A stretch of DNA of 64,000 nt, from positions 1-64,000 of the forward strand of contig NZ_BDQY01000013.1 of the NCBI RefSeq assembly GCF_002724055.1, written 5' to 3'. Under the pieces are notes generated by a model. That model was not told where the DNA came from and searched no databases. It worked only from the letters and a program-made list of their open reading frames with translations. Of the stretch, positions 29,826 to 37,492 are shown piece by piece. Every line of letters begins with the position of its first letter. The stretch's first letter is position 1. The stretch is from Tepidibacter mesophilus. Its GTDB lineage: Bacteria > Bacillota > Clostridia > Peptostreptococcales > Peptostreptococcaceae. The translations under genes and the position numbers were made by a program.

Positions 29826-30971
29826 ATGATAAAAATAATGACTATATTTGGGACAAGACCAGAAGCAATAAAAATGGCTCCACTTGTTAAAGAATTAGAA
29901 AAAAGAGAAGAAATACAATCTATAGTCTGTGTAACTGCACAACATAGAGAAATGCTTGATCAAGTTTTAGAGTTATTTAATATAAGTCCGGATTATGATT
30001 TAGATATAATGAAATCAGGGCAAACTATAACAGGAATAACTAATAGAGTGCTATCTGGTCTTGAAGAAGTACTAGTAAAAGAAAAGCCAGATATGGTATT
30101 AGTACATGGAGATACTACAACTACTTTTGCAGGATCTTTGGCAGCATTTTATAACCAAATTGAAATAGGTCATGTAGAGGCTGGACTTAGAAGTCATAAT
30201 ATTTACTCTCCGTATCCTGAAGAAATGAATAGAAGTTTAGTGGGAAGAATTACAAACATACATTTTGCACCTACAAAGAAAAATAAATCAAACTTAATAT
30301 CAGAAAATATAAAAGAAGAAAATATAGTTATGACTGGAAATACAGTTATAGATGCGTTATTAGAAGTTGTTGAAAATAATTATAAATTTAAAGATGAAAA
30401 TGTACATAAAGTTGATTTTAAAAATAAAAAAGTAATTCTATTAACTTCACATAGAAGAGAAAATCTAGGAAAACCTATGGAAAATATATTTACAGCAGTA
30501 AAAAGTTTAGTACAAGAGAATGAAAATATAGAAGTAGTATTTCCGGTACATTTAAATCCAAAGGTTAGAGAAATATCTAATAAAATTCTTTCTGGACATA
30601 ATAGAATTCATTTAATAGAACCTATGGATTATAAACCTTTTGCTAATTTAATTAATAAAGTAGATATAGTAATGACAGATTCGGGTGGGATTCAAGAAGA
30701 AGCTCCAGCGTTGGGAAAACCAGTTGTAGTTTTAAGATCTGAAACAGAGAGACCAGAAGCAGTAGAAGCTGGGACAGTTAAAGTTGTAGGAACAGAAATA
30801 GACTGTATATATCAAACTGTAAATAAATTAATAAATAATGAAGAAGAGTATAACAAGATGGCAAATGCAGTAAACCCATATGGAGATGGGAAAGCTTGTA
30901 GGAGAATTGTTGATTCAATATTATATAAATTCAATAAATCAAAAATTAAACCTACAGAATTTAATATATAA
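29826..30971 (+). CDS. wecB: UDP-N-acetylglucosamine 2-epimerase (non-hydrolysing)
   Basis: This cytoplasmic enzyme interconverts UDP-GlcNAc and UDP-ManNAc. The 381 residues are the family's normal length. Signatures are MTIFGTRPEAIKMAP, VTAQHREMLDQVL, VHGDTTTTFAGSLAAF, HVEAGLRS, YPEEMNRSLV, TSHRREN and the UDP-binding DSGGIQEEAPALGKP. TAGGAGG precedes the start. With the dehydrogenase at 17637 it gives UDP-ManNAcA. Confidence 0.96.
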   Translation: MIKIMTIFGTRPEAIKMAPLVKELEKREEIQSIVCVTAQHREMLDQVLELFNISPDYDLDIMKSGQTITGITNRVLSGLEEVLVKEKPDMVLVHGDTTTTFAGSLAAFYNQIEIGHVEAGLRSHNIYSPYPEEMNRSLVGRITNIHFAPTKKNKSNLISENIKEENIVMTGNTVIDALLEVVENNYKFKDENVHKVDFKNKKVILLTSHRRENLGKPMENIFTAVKSLVQENENIEVVFPVHLNPKVREISNKILSGHNRIHLIEPMDYKPFANLINKVDIVMTDSGGIQEEAPALGKPVVVLRSETERPEAVEAGTVKVVGTEIDCIYQTVNKLINNEEEYNKMANAVNPYGDGKACRRIVDSILYKFNKSKIKPTEFNI

Positions 30972-31001
30972 ATATATATTAAAAATAAAAAGAATCCATT
31001 T

Positions 31002-31052
31002 AATATAAAATCATATATTATTTTGTGTTAAAATAATATATGATTTTATATT
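31002..31052 (+). promoter_or_regulatory. 23-bp perfect hairpin ending 2 nt before a ribosome-binding site
   Basis: 31002-31024 pairs without mismatch with 31030-31052 around the loop GTGTT. The right arm ends just before TTGAGGAG, the ribosome-binding site of the next gene. No T-tract follows. It could block or stabilise the downstream message, or be a remnant of a mobile repeat. Confidence 0.6.
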
Positions 31053-31067
31053 TTGAGGAGAAATGAT

Positions 31068-31955
31068 ATGAAAAATATAGATGTATCTATAATAATAGTA
31101 AATTTTAAGACATATGAGCTTACAAAACAGACTGTAAACTCTATATTATCTAAAAATCACTATATTAATTACGAGATAATACTTGTGGATAATAATTCTA
31201 GTGATGAAAGTATAGAAAAATTGGAAGTTGATTTTAAACAACAAATAGAAAACAGATTAATAAAGACAATAAAAAACGATTCCAATTTAGGATTTTCGAA
31301 GGCTAATAATATAGGTATACGTAAATCAGAAGGAGAGTATGTATTAATACTAAATTCAGATACTGTAGTTGTAGAAGATTGCCTTGATAGATGTATAGAG
31401 TACATAAAAAAAGACTCTAATATTGGGGCTTTAGGGAGTAAGGTAGTTTTACCAGATGGTAATTTAGATAAGCCTTGTAAAAGAGGATTTCCAACTCCAA
31501 AAGCATCTTTATGTTATATGTTGAAGCTAGATAAGTTATATCCAAATAAAAAAAGTTTTGGAGAATATAACTTAACATATTTATCTGAAGATGACATAAA
31601 TGAAGTAGATTCTTTAGTTGGTGCATTTATGATAATACCAAGACGAGTTATAGATGAAGTTGGAATGCTAGATGAAGATTTTTTTATGTACGGAGAAGAT
31701 ATAGATTGGTGCTATAGAATAAAAAAAGCTGGATATAAGATAATATATTATCCAAAATCTCAAATAATACATTATAAAGGATCTAGTGCAAAGAAGAAGA
31801 GATTTAAGACTATATATGAATTTCATAGAGCTATGTACTTATTTTATAATAAGCATTATAAATCGAAGTATAGTATACTTACTACATTGCTTGTGTATTC
31901 AGGTATAAGCTTTAGATTAATTCTTACACTACTTATTAATTTATTCAAAAAATAA
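31068..31955 (+). CDS. Glycosyltransferase family 2, rhamnosyltransferase-like
   Basis: This 295-residue protein begins MKNIDVSIIIVNFKTYELTK. It has the GT2 motifs LVDNNSSDES, YVLILNSDTVV and FFMYGEDIDWCYRIKKAGYK, again of the rhamnosyltransferase kind, with IIHYKGSSAKK near the end and a C-terminal hydrophobic helix. The start is the ATG at 31068, 7 nt after GAGGAG; the frame also opens at a TTG at 31053, inside that site. It follows a long hairpin and precedes the initiating transferase. Confidence 0.85.
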   Translation: MKNIDVSIIIVNFKTYELTKQTVNSILSKNHYINYEIILVDNNSSDESIEKLEVDFKQQIENRLIKTIKNDSNLGFSKANNIGIRKSEGEYVLILNSDTVVVEDCLDRCIEYIKKDSNIGALGSKVVLPDGNLDKPCKRGFPTPKASLCYMLKLDKLYPNKKSFGEYNLTYLSEDDINEVDSLVGAFMIIPRRVIDEVGMLDEDFFMYGEDIDWCYRIKKAGYKIIYYPKSQIIHYKGSSAKKKRFKTIYEFHRAMYLFYNKHYKSKYSILTTLLVYSGISFRLILTLLINLFKK

Positions 31956-31968
31956 GGGACTGATTGAT

Positions 31969-33372
31969 ATGATAAAACAAAATCAAAAACATTTAAATAT
32001 TTTATTGGTATTAATAGATTCTATTTCTATATTTATATCTTTTCTTATATCTTGGTATATAAGATTTCAAAGTGGTTTTATGAAAGTAGCTAGCGGACAT
32101 TTAACATTAGAAGAGTATATGAAACCTATTTTGATTATAATACCTGTGTATCTTATTATATATAGCATGTTTAGTCTTTACGTTCCACATAGATTTAAGA
32201 ATATATTTCATGAGTTTTTTAACATATTAAAATCAAATGTATTTGGACTTCTGATACTTATAAACATGCTGTATGTATATAAAGAAGTTCACTATTCAAG
32301 ATACCTATTACTTATATTCGTAATTACTACTACCACGGTGACTATAGGTGAAAGAGGTTGTATAAGATTAATTCTTAGAAATATGCGTAAAAAAGGATAT
32401 AACTTGAAACATTCTTTAGTAATAGGTTGTAGTGAGTTGACTACGGAATTTTTAAAAAGAGTTAGAAAAAATAAACATTGGGGATACAATATAATTGGGA
32501 TATTTGATGATAATAAAGATATAGATTCTAAATTTGAAGAATTAAATGTTATAGGTCGAAATTATGACCTTGAAGGGTATATTGCTACTCATCATATAGA
32601 TGAGGTGATTATAACTTTAGACATAAGTGAGTATGAAAAATTAAAATGGGTTATAGGAGTATGTGAAAAAAGTGGAGTTAGAACTCAAATCATACCTGGC
32701 TATTATAAATATATACCGGCAAGACCATATGTTGAGGAGATAGAAGGTCTTCCTATTATAAACATAAGGCATGTACCACTTGATAATTTAGTGAATAAAT
32801 TCGTTAAGAGAGTTCTTGATATATTAGGAGCTTCTATAGCTATAATACTATTCTCACCTATAATGATAATAACTGTTATAGGTATAAAGATTACATCTCC
32901 AGGGCCTATTATATTTAATCAAGAAAGAATCGGGCTTAACAGAAAAAAATTCAACATGTACAAGTTCAGATCTATGAATGTTCAAAAAGATGAAGAAGAA
33001 AAAGTACAGTGGACTACTAAAAATGATCCACGTAAAACAAAATTTGGATCTTTCATAAGAAAGACAAGTATAGATGAACTTCCTCAGTTATTTAATGTTT
33101 TAAAAGGGGATATGAGCCTTATAGGACCAAGACCAGAAAGACCTTATTTTGTAGATAAATTTAAGGAAGAAATACCAAAATATATGATAAAGCATCAAGT
33201 AAGGCCTGGAATTACGGGTTGGGCTCAAATCAGTGGATGGAGAGGAGATACATCTATTGAAAAGAGAATAGAGTATGATCTTTATTATATAGAAAATTGG
33301 AATATTATATTCGATATTAAGATACTTTTTTATACAGTGTTTAAAGGTTTTGTAAATAAGAATGCATATTAA
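31969..33372 (+). CDS. Undecaprenyl-phosphate sugar-1-phosphate transferase (WbaP/WsaP-like)
   Basis: This integral membrane enzyme starts the glycan by moving a sugar phosphate, usually Glc-1-P or Gal-1-P, onto undecaprenyl phosphate. The 467 residues have four N-terminal helices (about 12-130), a Rossmann-like middle domain (LVIGCSELTTEFL, IIGIFDDN), one helix near 285 and the C-terminal catalytic domain. That domain carries KRVLDILGAS, GPIIFNQERIGLN, KFRSM, DELPQLFNVLKGDMSLIGPRP (catalytic Asp-Glu and PRP) and RPGITGWAQISG. It is the only priming enzyme of this type in the window. In S-layer glycosylation loci its counterpart is WsaP/WsfP. Confidence 0.93.
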   Translation: MIKQNQKHLNILLVLIDSISIFISFLISWYIRFQSGFMKVASGHLTLEEYMKPILIIIPVYLIIYSMFSLYVPHRFKNIFHEFFNILKSNVFGLLILINMLYVYKEVHYSRYLLLIFVITTTTVTIGERGCIRLILRNMRKKGYNLKHSLVIGCSELTTEFLKRVRKNKHWGYNIIGIFDDNKDIDSKFEELNVIGRNYDLEGYIATHHIDEVIITLDISEYEKLKWVIGVCEKSGVRTQIIPGYYKYIPARPYVEEIEGLPIINIRHVPLDNLVNKFVKRVLDILGASIAIILFSPIMIITVIGIKITSPGPIIFNQERIGLNRKKFNMYKFRSMNVQKDEEEKVQWTTKNDPRKTKFGSFIRKTSIDELPQLFNVLKGDMSLIGPRPERPYFVDKFKEEIPKYMIKHQVRPGITGWAQISGWRGDTSIEKRIEYDLYYIENWNIIFDIKILFYTVFKGFVNKNAY

Positions 33373-33383
33373 GGGGGATATAG

Positions 33384-34349
33384 ATGGCGATACTAGTTAC
33401 AGGGGGAGCAGGCTATATAGGAAGTCACGCTATAAAGTATATTTTAGAAGAAAACGAAGAAATAATAGTTGCGGACAATTTTTCAACAGGACATAAAGAA
33501 GCTTTATTCGGAGGAAAGCTTTATGAGGGAGATATAAGGGATGAACAGTTCTTAGATAAGGTATTTAAAGAAAATAGCATAGAAGGCGTCATACACTTTG
33601 CAGCGAGTTCATTAGTTGGAGAAAGTATGATTGACCCGTATAAGTATTATGATAATAATGTTAGTGGAACACTTTGCTTATTAAAGAAGATGAATGAGTA
33701 CAATGTAAATAAGATAGTGTTCTCATCGACAGCTGCAACTTATGGAGAGCCTAATAATATACCTATACTTGAAGCAGAGGATACATATCCCACTAATACT
33801 TACGGAGAAACTAAGCTATCTATGGAGAAGATGATGAAGTGGTTTGATAAAGCCTATGGGATAAAATACATATCCCTAAGATACTTCAATGCAGCAGGAG
33901 CTCATGAAAGTGCAAAAATAGGAGAAAACCACAAAGTAGAAACTCATTTAATACCATTAATACTTCAAGTACCTCTTGGAAAAAGAGAGCATATATATAT
34001 TTTTGGTGATGATTACAATACGGAAGATGGAACTTGTATAAGAGATTATATACACGTTATGGACTTAGCATCAGCTCATTATTTAGCTTTTGAACATCTA
34101 AGAAAAGGAAATGATAGTGATATATTCAACTTAGGAAATGGAAAAGGTTTTTCAGTTAAAGAAGTTATAGAAACAGCTAGAAAAGTTACAAATCATTTAA
34201 TACCAGCAGTTATTGAAGGAAGAAGAGCAGGAGACCCAGCCGTTTTAATAGCATCTAGCGATAAAGCTAGAAAAGTGCTTGGATGGGAGCCTAAGTACGA
34301 TGATTTAGAATATATAATAAGGACTGCTTGGAATTGGCATAAAAATTAG
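33384..34349 (+). CDS. galE: UDP-glucose 4-epimerase
   Basis: This cytoplasmic SDR enzyme interconverts UDP-glucose and UDP-galactose. The 321 residues have TGGAGYIGSHA, FAASSLVGES, SSTAATYGEP, catalytic Y140-x3-K144 in TYGETKLSMEKM, and RYFNAAGA. RDYIHVMDLASAH and the WEPKYDDLE tail follow. AGGGGG lies before the start, 11 nt after the previous gene. It probably supplies the galactose form used by the priming transferase. Confidence 0.94.
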   Translation: MAILVTGGAGYIGSHAIKYILEENEEIIVADNFSTGHKEALFGGKLYEGDIRDEQFLDKVFKENSIEGVIHFAASSLVGESMIDPYKYYDNNVSGTLCLLKKMNEYNVNKIVFSSTAATYGEPNNIPILEAEDTYPTNTYGETKLSMEKMMKWFDKAYGIKYISLRYFNAAGAHESAKIGENHKVETHLIPLILQVPLGKREHIYIFGDDYNTEDGTCIRDYIHVMDLASAHYLAFEHLRKGNDSDIFNLGNGKGFSVKEVIETARKVTNHLIPAVIEGRRAGDPAVLIASSDKARKVLGWEPKYDDLEYIIRTAWNWHKN

Positions 34350-34427
34350 AAACTAACCAATGGTTTGAAGGTTATTGTTTTTTGTTCTATCCCCCGATAG
34401 TGAAATTTTAAAGTTAAGATACACATT

Positions 34428-34627
34428 TGAAAATATTTCTATAAAAATATAAACAATTGCTTTTAAATATTTTGCTTAGAAACTTAGTCTTTGACGTTTA
34501 ATAATAAGTTAAGAAGTTTCGTTGTTTGACCGTAGGGAGTTCAGAAACTTTAGGATTATTAATAAGACAAGGACTTAGTTTCTTCAAAATTTTATGAAAT
34601 TGTGTTATTTTTCTAGAAATATTTTTC
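34428..34627 (-). repeat. Palindromic repeat family 2, copy C (complete, about 200 bp)
   Basis: The whole block is an imperfect inverted repeat. The outer arms start GAAAATATTTCTATAAAAAT on the left and, read on the other strand, GAAAAATATTTCTAGAAAAA from the right. The match continues inward through AGAAACTTAGTC / AGAAACTAAGTC to the 7-bp stem AAGTTTC (34514-34520) / GAAACTT (34544-34550). The loop holds GACCGTAGGGAG, the complement of the core in copies A and B. The block ends just before the rmlD ribosome-binding site. No protein is encoded. It looks like a MITE-type element or a long structured RNA. Confidence 0.72.
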
Positions 34628-34646
34628 GGAAAGGAGCAAAAATAAA

Positions 34647-35480
34647 ATGAACAAAATACTTGTTACAGGGGCTAAAGGACAGTTAGGTATAGATGTTGTG
34701 AATTATCTATCTAAAAGTTACGAGGTTATTGGATTAGATAAGGATGATTTGGATATAACTAACTTAGAAAGTGTTTTAAATTGCATAAATGAAGTAAATC
34801 CAGATGTAGTAATCAACTGTGCTGCATATACTAATGTTGATGGGTGTGAGGAGAATCAGGATTTAGCTTATAAGATAAATGGTATAGGTGCTAGGAATTT
34901 AGCTATAGCATCTAATCATAATGCTATAAAGCTGGTTCATATATCTACGGATTTTGTATTCGATGGAGAGACTGATAGTGTTTATACTGAGTTTGATGGA
35001 ACTAATCCTATTAGCGTATATGGAAAGAGTAAGAAAGCTGGGGAGGATTTTATAAAGAAGATGAGTTCTAAGTATTTTATACTTAGAACAGCATGGCTGT
35101 ACGGTAAGAATGGAAATAATTTTGTAAAAACTATGCTGAGATTAGCAGAAACTAATGATACATTAAAGATAGTAGATGATCAGGTTGGGACGCCTACATT
35201 TACGGAGGATTTGGTAGAAGTTATAGCCATGGTTATAAAGACTGAAAAATACGGAACATACCATGTATCTAACGATGGGAAATGCAGTTGGTATGAATTT
35301 GCAAAAAAGATATTTGAACTAGCTAATGTAGATATTGAAGTACTATCGATAACAACAGAAGAATTAGGAAGACCAGCAAAACGACCTAAATACTCAGTTA
35401 TGAGAAACTATATGTTAGAACTAGAATTTGATTATCACATAAGATCGTGGGAATCAGCCCTTGAAAAATATTTTAAATAG
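34647..35480 (+). CDS. rmlD: dTDP-4-dehydrorhamnose reductase
   Basis: This cytoplasmic SDR enzyme gives dTDP-L-rhamnose, the last step. The 277 residues have ILVTGAKGQLGID, NCAAYTNVDGCEEN, HISTDFVFDG, catalytic Y125-x3-K129 in VYGKSKKAGE, and RTAWLYGKNGNNFVKTML. AAAGGAG precedes the start. It is separated from rmlACB by 23 kb of transferase genes and from galE by a 200-bp palindromic element, an order that suggests insertion of a glycan-specific block into an rml operon, or rearrangement. Confidence 0.95.
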   Translation: MNKILVTGAKGQLGIDVVNYLSKSYEVIGLDKDDLDITNLESVLNCINEVNPDVVINCAAYTNVDGCEENQDLAYKINGIGARNLAIASNHNAIKLVHISTDFVFDGETDSVYTEFDGTNPISVYGKSKKAGEDFIKKMSSKYFILRTAWLYGKNGNNFVKTMLRLAETNDTLKIVDDQVGTPTFTEDLVEVIAMVIKTEKYGTYHVSNDGKCSWYEFAKKIFELANVDIEVLSITTEELGRPAKRPKYSVMRNYMLELEFDYHIRSWESALEKYFK

Positions 35481-35491
35481 AGGAGGTTATT

Positions 35492-37186
35492 ATGGTGTAT
35501 TTAAAAATATATGAAGAATGGATTAATGACCCTTATTTTAAAGATGTTAAAGATGAACTTCTAAATATAAAAGATGATAATAATGAAATAGAAGATAGAT
35601 TTTACAAAAATTTAGAGTTTGGAACGGCAGGGCTTAGAGGTATAATAGGTGCTGGTACTAATAGAATGAACAAATACACCGTAAGACGTGCTACTTTTGC
35701 TCTTAGTAATAAGATAATCAATGAAGGAGATAGCGCAAAAGATAGAGGAGTAGTAATAGCACACGACAATAGACATAAGTCTAGAGAGTTTTGTATAGAA
35801 ACTGCTAAGACTTTAGCTGCTTGTGGCATAAAAGCTTACATATTCGATGATTTAAGGACTACGCCTGAGCTTTCTTTCGCTATTAGATATCTAAATGCTA
35901 TATCTGGTATTGTTATAACTGCAAGCCATAATCCACCTGAATATAACGGATATAAGGTATATTGGGAGGATGGAGCTCAGATACTTCCTGATGTTGCAAA
36001 AGAGATAATAAATGAGGTTGAGAAGATACAAGACTATAGTATTATACCTAGTATAGATTATCATGAAGCTATAGACAAAAAACTTATAATAGAGTTATCT
36101 GATGAAGTAGATACAGCGTTTATAGAGGCTATTAAAAAACAATCTTTAAGATCAGATGTTATACATAAAGTTTCTGATGATTTTAAGATAGTATTTACAC
36201 CTCTTCATGGAACCGGAAATATACCTGTTAGAAGAGTTTTAAAGGAACTTGGATTTGAAAATGTAATGGTCGTTAAAGAACAAGAGATGCCGGACGCTGA
36301 CTTTAGTACCGTTGAATATCCAAATCCTGAGGAAAAAGAGGCTTTAAAGCTTGGAATAGAGCTTGCTAAAAAAGAAAATGCAAATTTAGTTATAGGAACA
36401 GACCCTGATTGTGATAGAGTAGGAATAGCTGTTAAAAATAATGATGAATATGTATGTCTTAGTGGAAATCAAGTTGGAGCATTAATGACTAAGTATATTC
36501 TAGATAATTTAAGTAAAGACAACAAACTTCCTAACAATAGTGTAATTATAAATACTATAGTTACGTCTGATCTTGGAGAAAAAATAGCTAAATCTTATGG
36601 TGTTGAGACTTTAAAAACTTTAACTGGATTCAAATTTATAGGAGAGAAAATAAAGGAATTTGAACAAAATAAAGATAAAAACTTTGTAATAGGATATGAG
36701 GAAAGCTATGGATATTTAGTTGGAACTCATGCAAGAGACAAGGATGCAGTTGTAGCATCTATGCTTATATGTGAAATGGCAGCTTATTATTATTCTAAAG
36801 GGTTAAATTTATGCGATGAGCTAAAAGAGATATACAAGGAATATGGATATTATAAAGAAGGATTAAAATCCATAACCTTAAAAGGTAAATCTGGAAATGA
36901 TAAAATACAAAATATAATAAAGTTCTTTAGAGAAAATAGTATGGAAAGCATAGGAAGCTTTAAGATATCTGATATAAAAGATTATCAAAACGGAATAGAT
37001 AGTTTACCAAAGTCTAATGTATTAAAGTATATACTAGATGATAATTCTTGGTTTACAATAAGACCTTCTGGGACTGAGCCTAAGATTAAATTCTATTTTT
37101 CTGTTGATTCAGATTCACAAAAAGAATCAGATGATAAGCTAAATAATTTAATCAAAATTGTAATGAAAAAAATAGAAGAAATATAA
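35492..37186 (+). CDS. pgcA: Phosphoglucomutase/phosphohexomutase (alpha-D-PGM family)
   Basis: This cytoplasmic enzyme interconverts glucose-6- and glucose-1-phosphate, feeding dTDP- and UDP-sugars. The 564 residues match the long Firmicute PgcA type. Motifs are GTAGLRGIIGAGTNRMN, catalytic Ser146 in TASHNPPEYNG, the metal site GTDPDCDRVG, the sugar-binding GYEESYGYLVG and the phosphate loop RPSGTEPK. AGGAGG precedes the start, 11 nt after rmlD. It ends with a terminator, closing the glycan cluster. Confidence 0.94.
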   Translation: MVYLKIYEEWINDPYFKDVKDELLNIKDDNNEIEDRFYKNLEFGTAGLRGIIGAGTNRMNKYTVRRATFALSNKIINEGDSAKDRGVVIAHDNRHKSREFCIETAKTLAACGIKAYIFDDLRTTPELSFAIRYLNAISGIVITASHNPPEYNGYKVYWEDGAQILPDVAKEIINEVEKIQDYSIIPSIDYHEAIDKKLIIELSDEVDTAFIEAIKKQSLRSDVIHKVSDDFKIVFTPLHGTGNIPVRRVLKELGFENVMVVKEQEMPDADFSTVEYPNPEEKEALKLGIELAKKENANLVIGTDPDCDRVGIAVKNNDEYVCLSGNQVGALMTKYILDNLSKDNKLPNNSVIINTIVTSDLGEKIAKSYGVETLKTLTGFKFIGEKIKEFEQNKDKNFVIGYEESYGYLVGTHARDKDAVVASMLICEMAAYYYSKGLNLCDELKEIYKEYGYYKEGLKSITLKGKSGNDKIQNIIKFFRENSMESIGSFKISDIKDYQNGIDSLPKSNVLKYILDDNSWFTIRPSGTEPKIKFYFSVDSDSQKESDDKLNNLIKIVMKKIEEI

Positions 37187-37203
37187 TATCTTTATATGGA
37201 AAC

Positions 37204-37240
37204 AATAATCCTAAGTGAGTTTGCTTAGGATTATTTACTT
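37204..37240 (+). terminator. Terminator closing the glycan cluster
   Basis: AATAATCCTAAG (37204-37215) pairs with CTTAGGATTATT (37224-37235). The T-tract is short and broken (TTATTTACTT), so efficiency may be moderate. Confidence 0.7.
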
Positions 37241-37241
37241 A

Positions 37242-37375
37242 CTAGGAAATTATATAACTTTCAATTTGAGGATAACGTTGATTGAATTACTAAATTTGCA
37301 ACTATTTTAAGCAACGGAGACCGTAGGGATTGTTGGCGATATGAGTCAGTGCGTAAGCAACTAGACGAATTTTTG
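37242..37375 (+). repeat. Dispersed repeat family 1, copy 2
   Basis: This copy aligns with 3523-3657 along its length: GATAAC.TTGATT, CAACTATTTT, GCAACGGAGACCGTAGGG, GGCGATATGAGTCA and CTAGACGAATTTT. The second hairpin here is AGTGC-GTAA-GCaACT (37348-37362) against ACTGC-GTTA-GCgAGT in copy 1. A C-G pair has become G-C, so the stem is kept by a double change. Confidence 0.75.
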
Positions 37376-37416
37376 TTTAAAAATAGGTATTAATGCCAAA
37401 ATAATGAATAATAAAC

Positions 37417-37445
37417 TTTAAAAGTTGAAAAATTAATGATAAAAT
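37417..37445 (+). promoter_or_regulatory. Possible secA2 promoter
   Basis: TTTAAA (37417-37422) and TAAAAT (37440-37445) stand 17 bp apart, about 47 nt before the start. Both boxes deviate from consensus, so this is tentative. Confidence 0.4.
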
Positions 37446-37492
37446 GGAATTTGTGAAATAATAATGTATAAATGCTACTAGGAGGAAAATGT

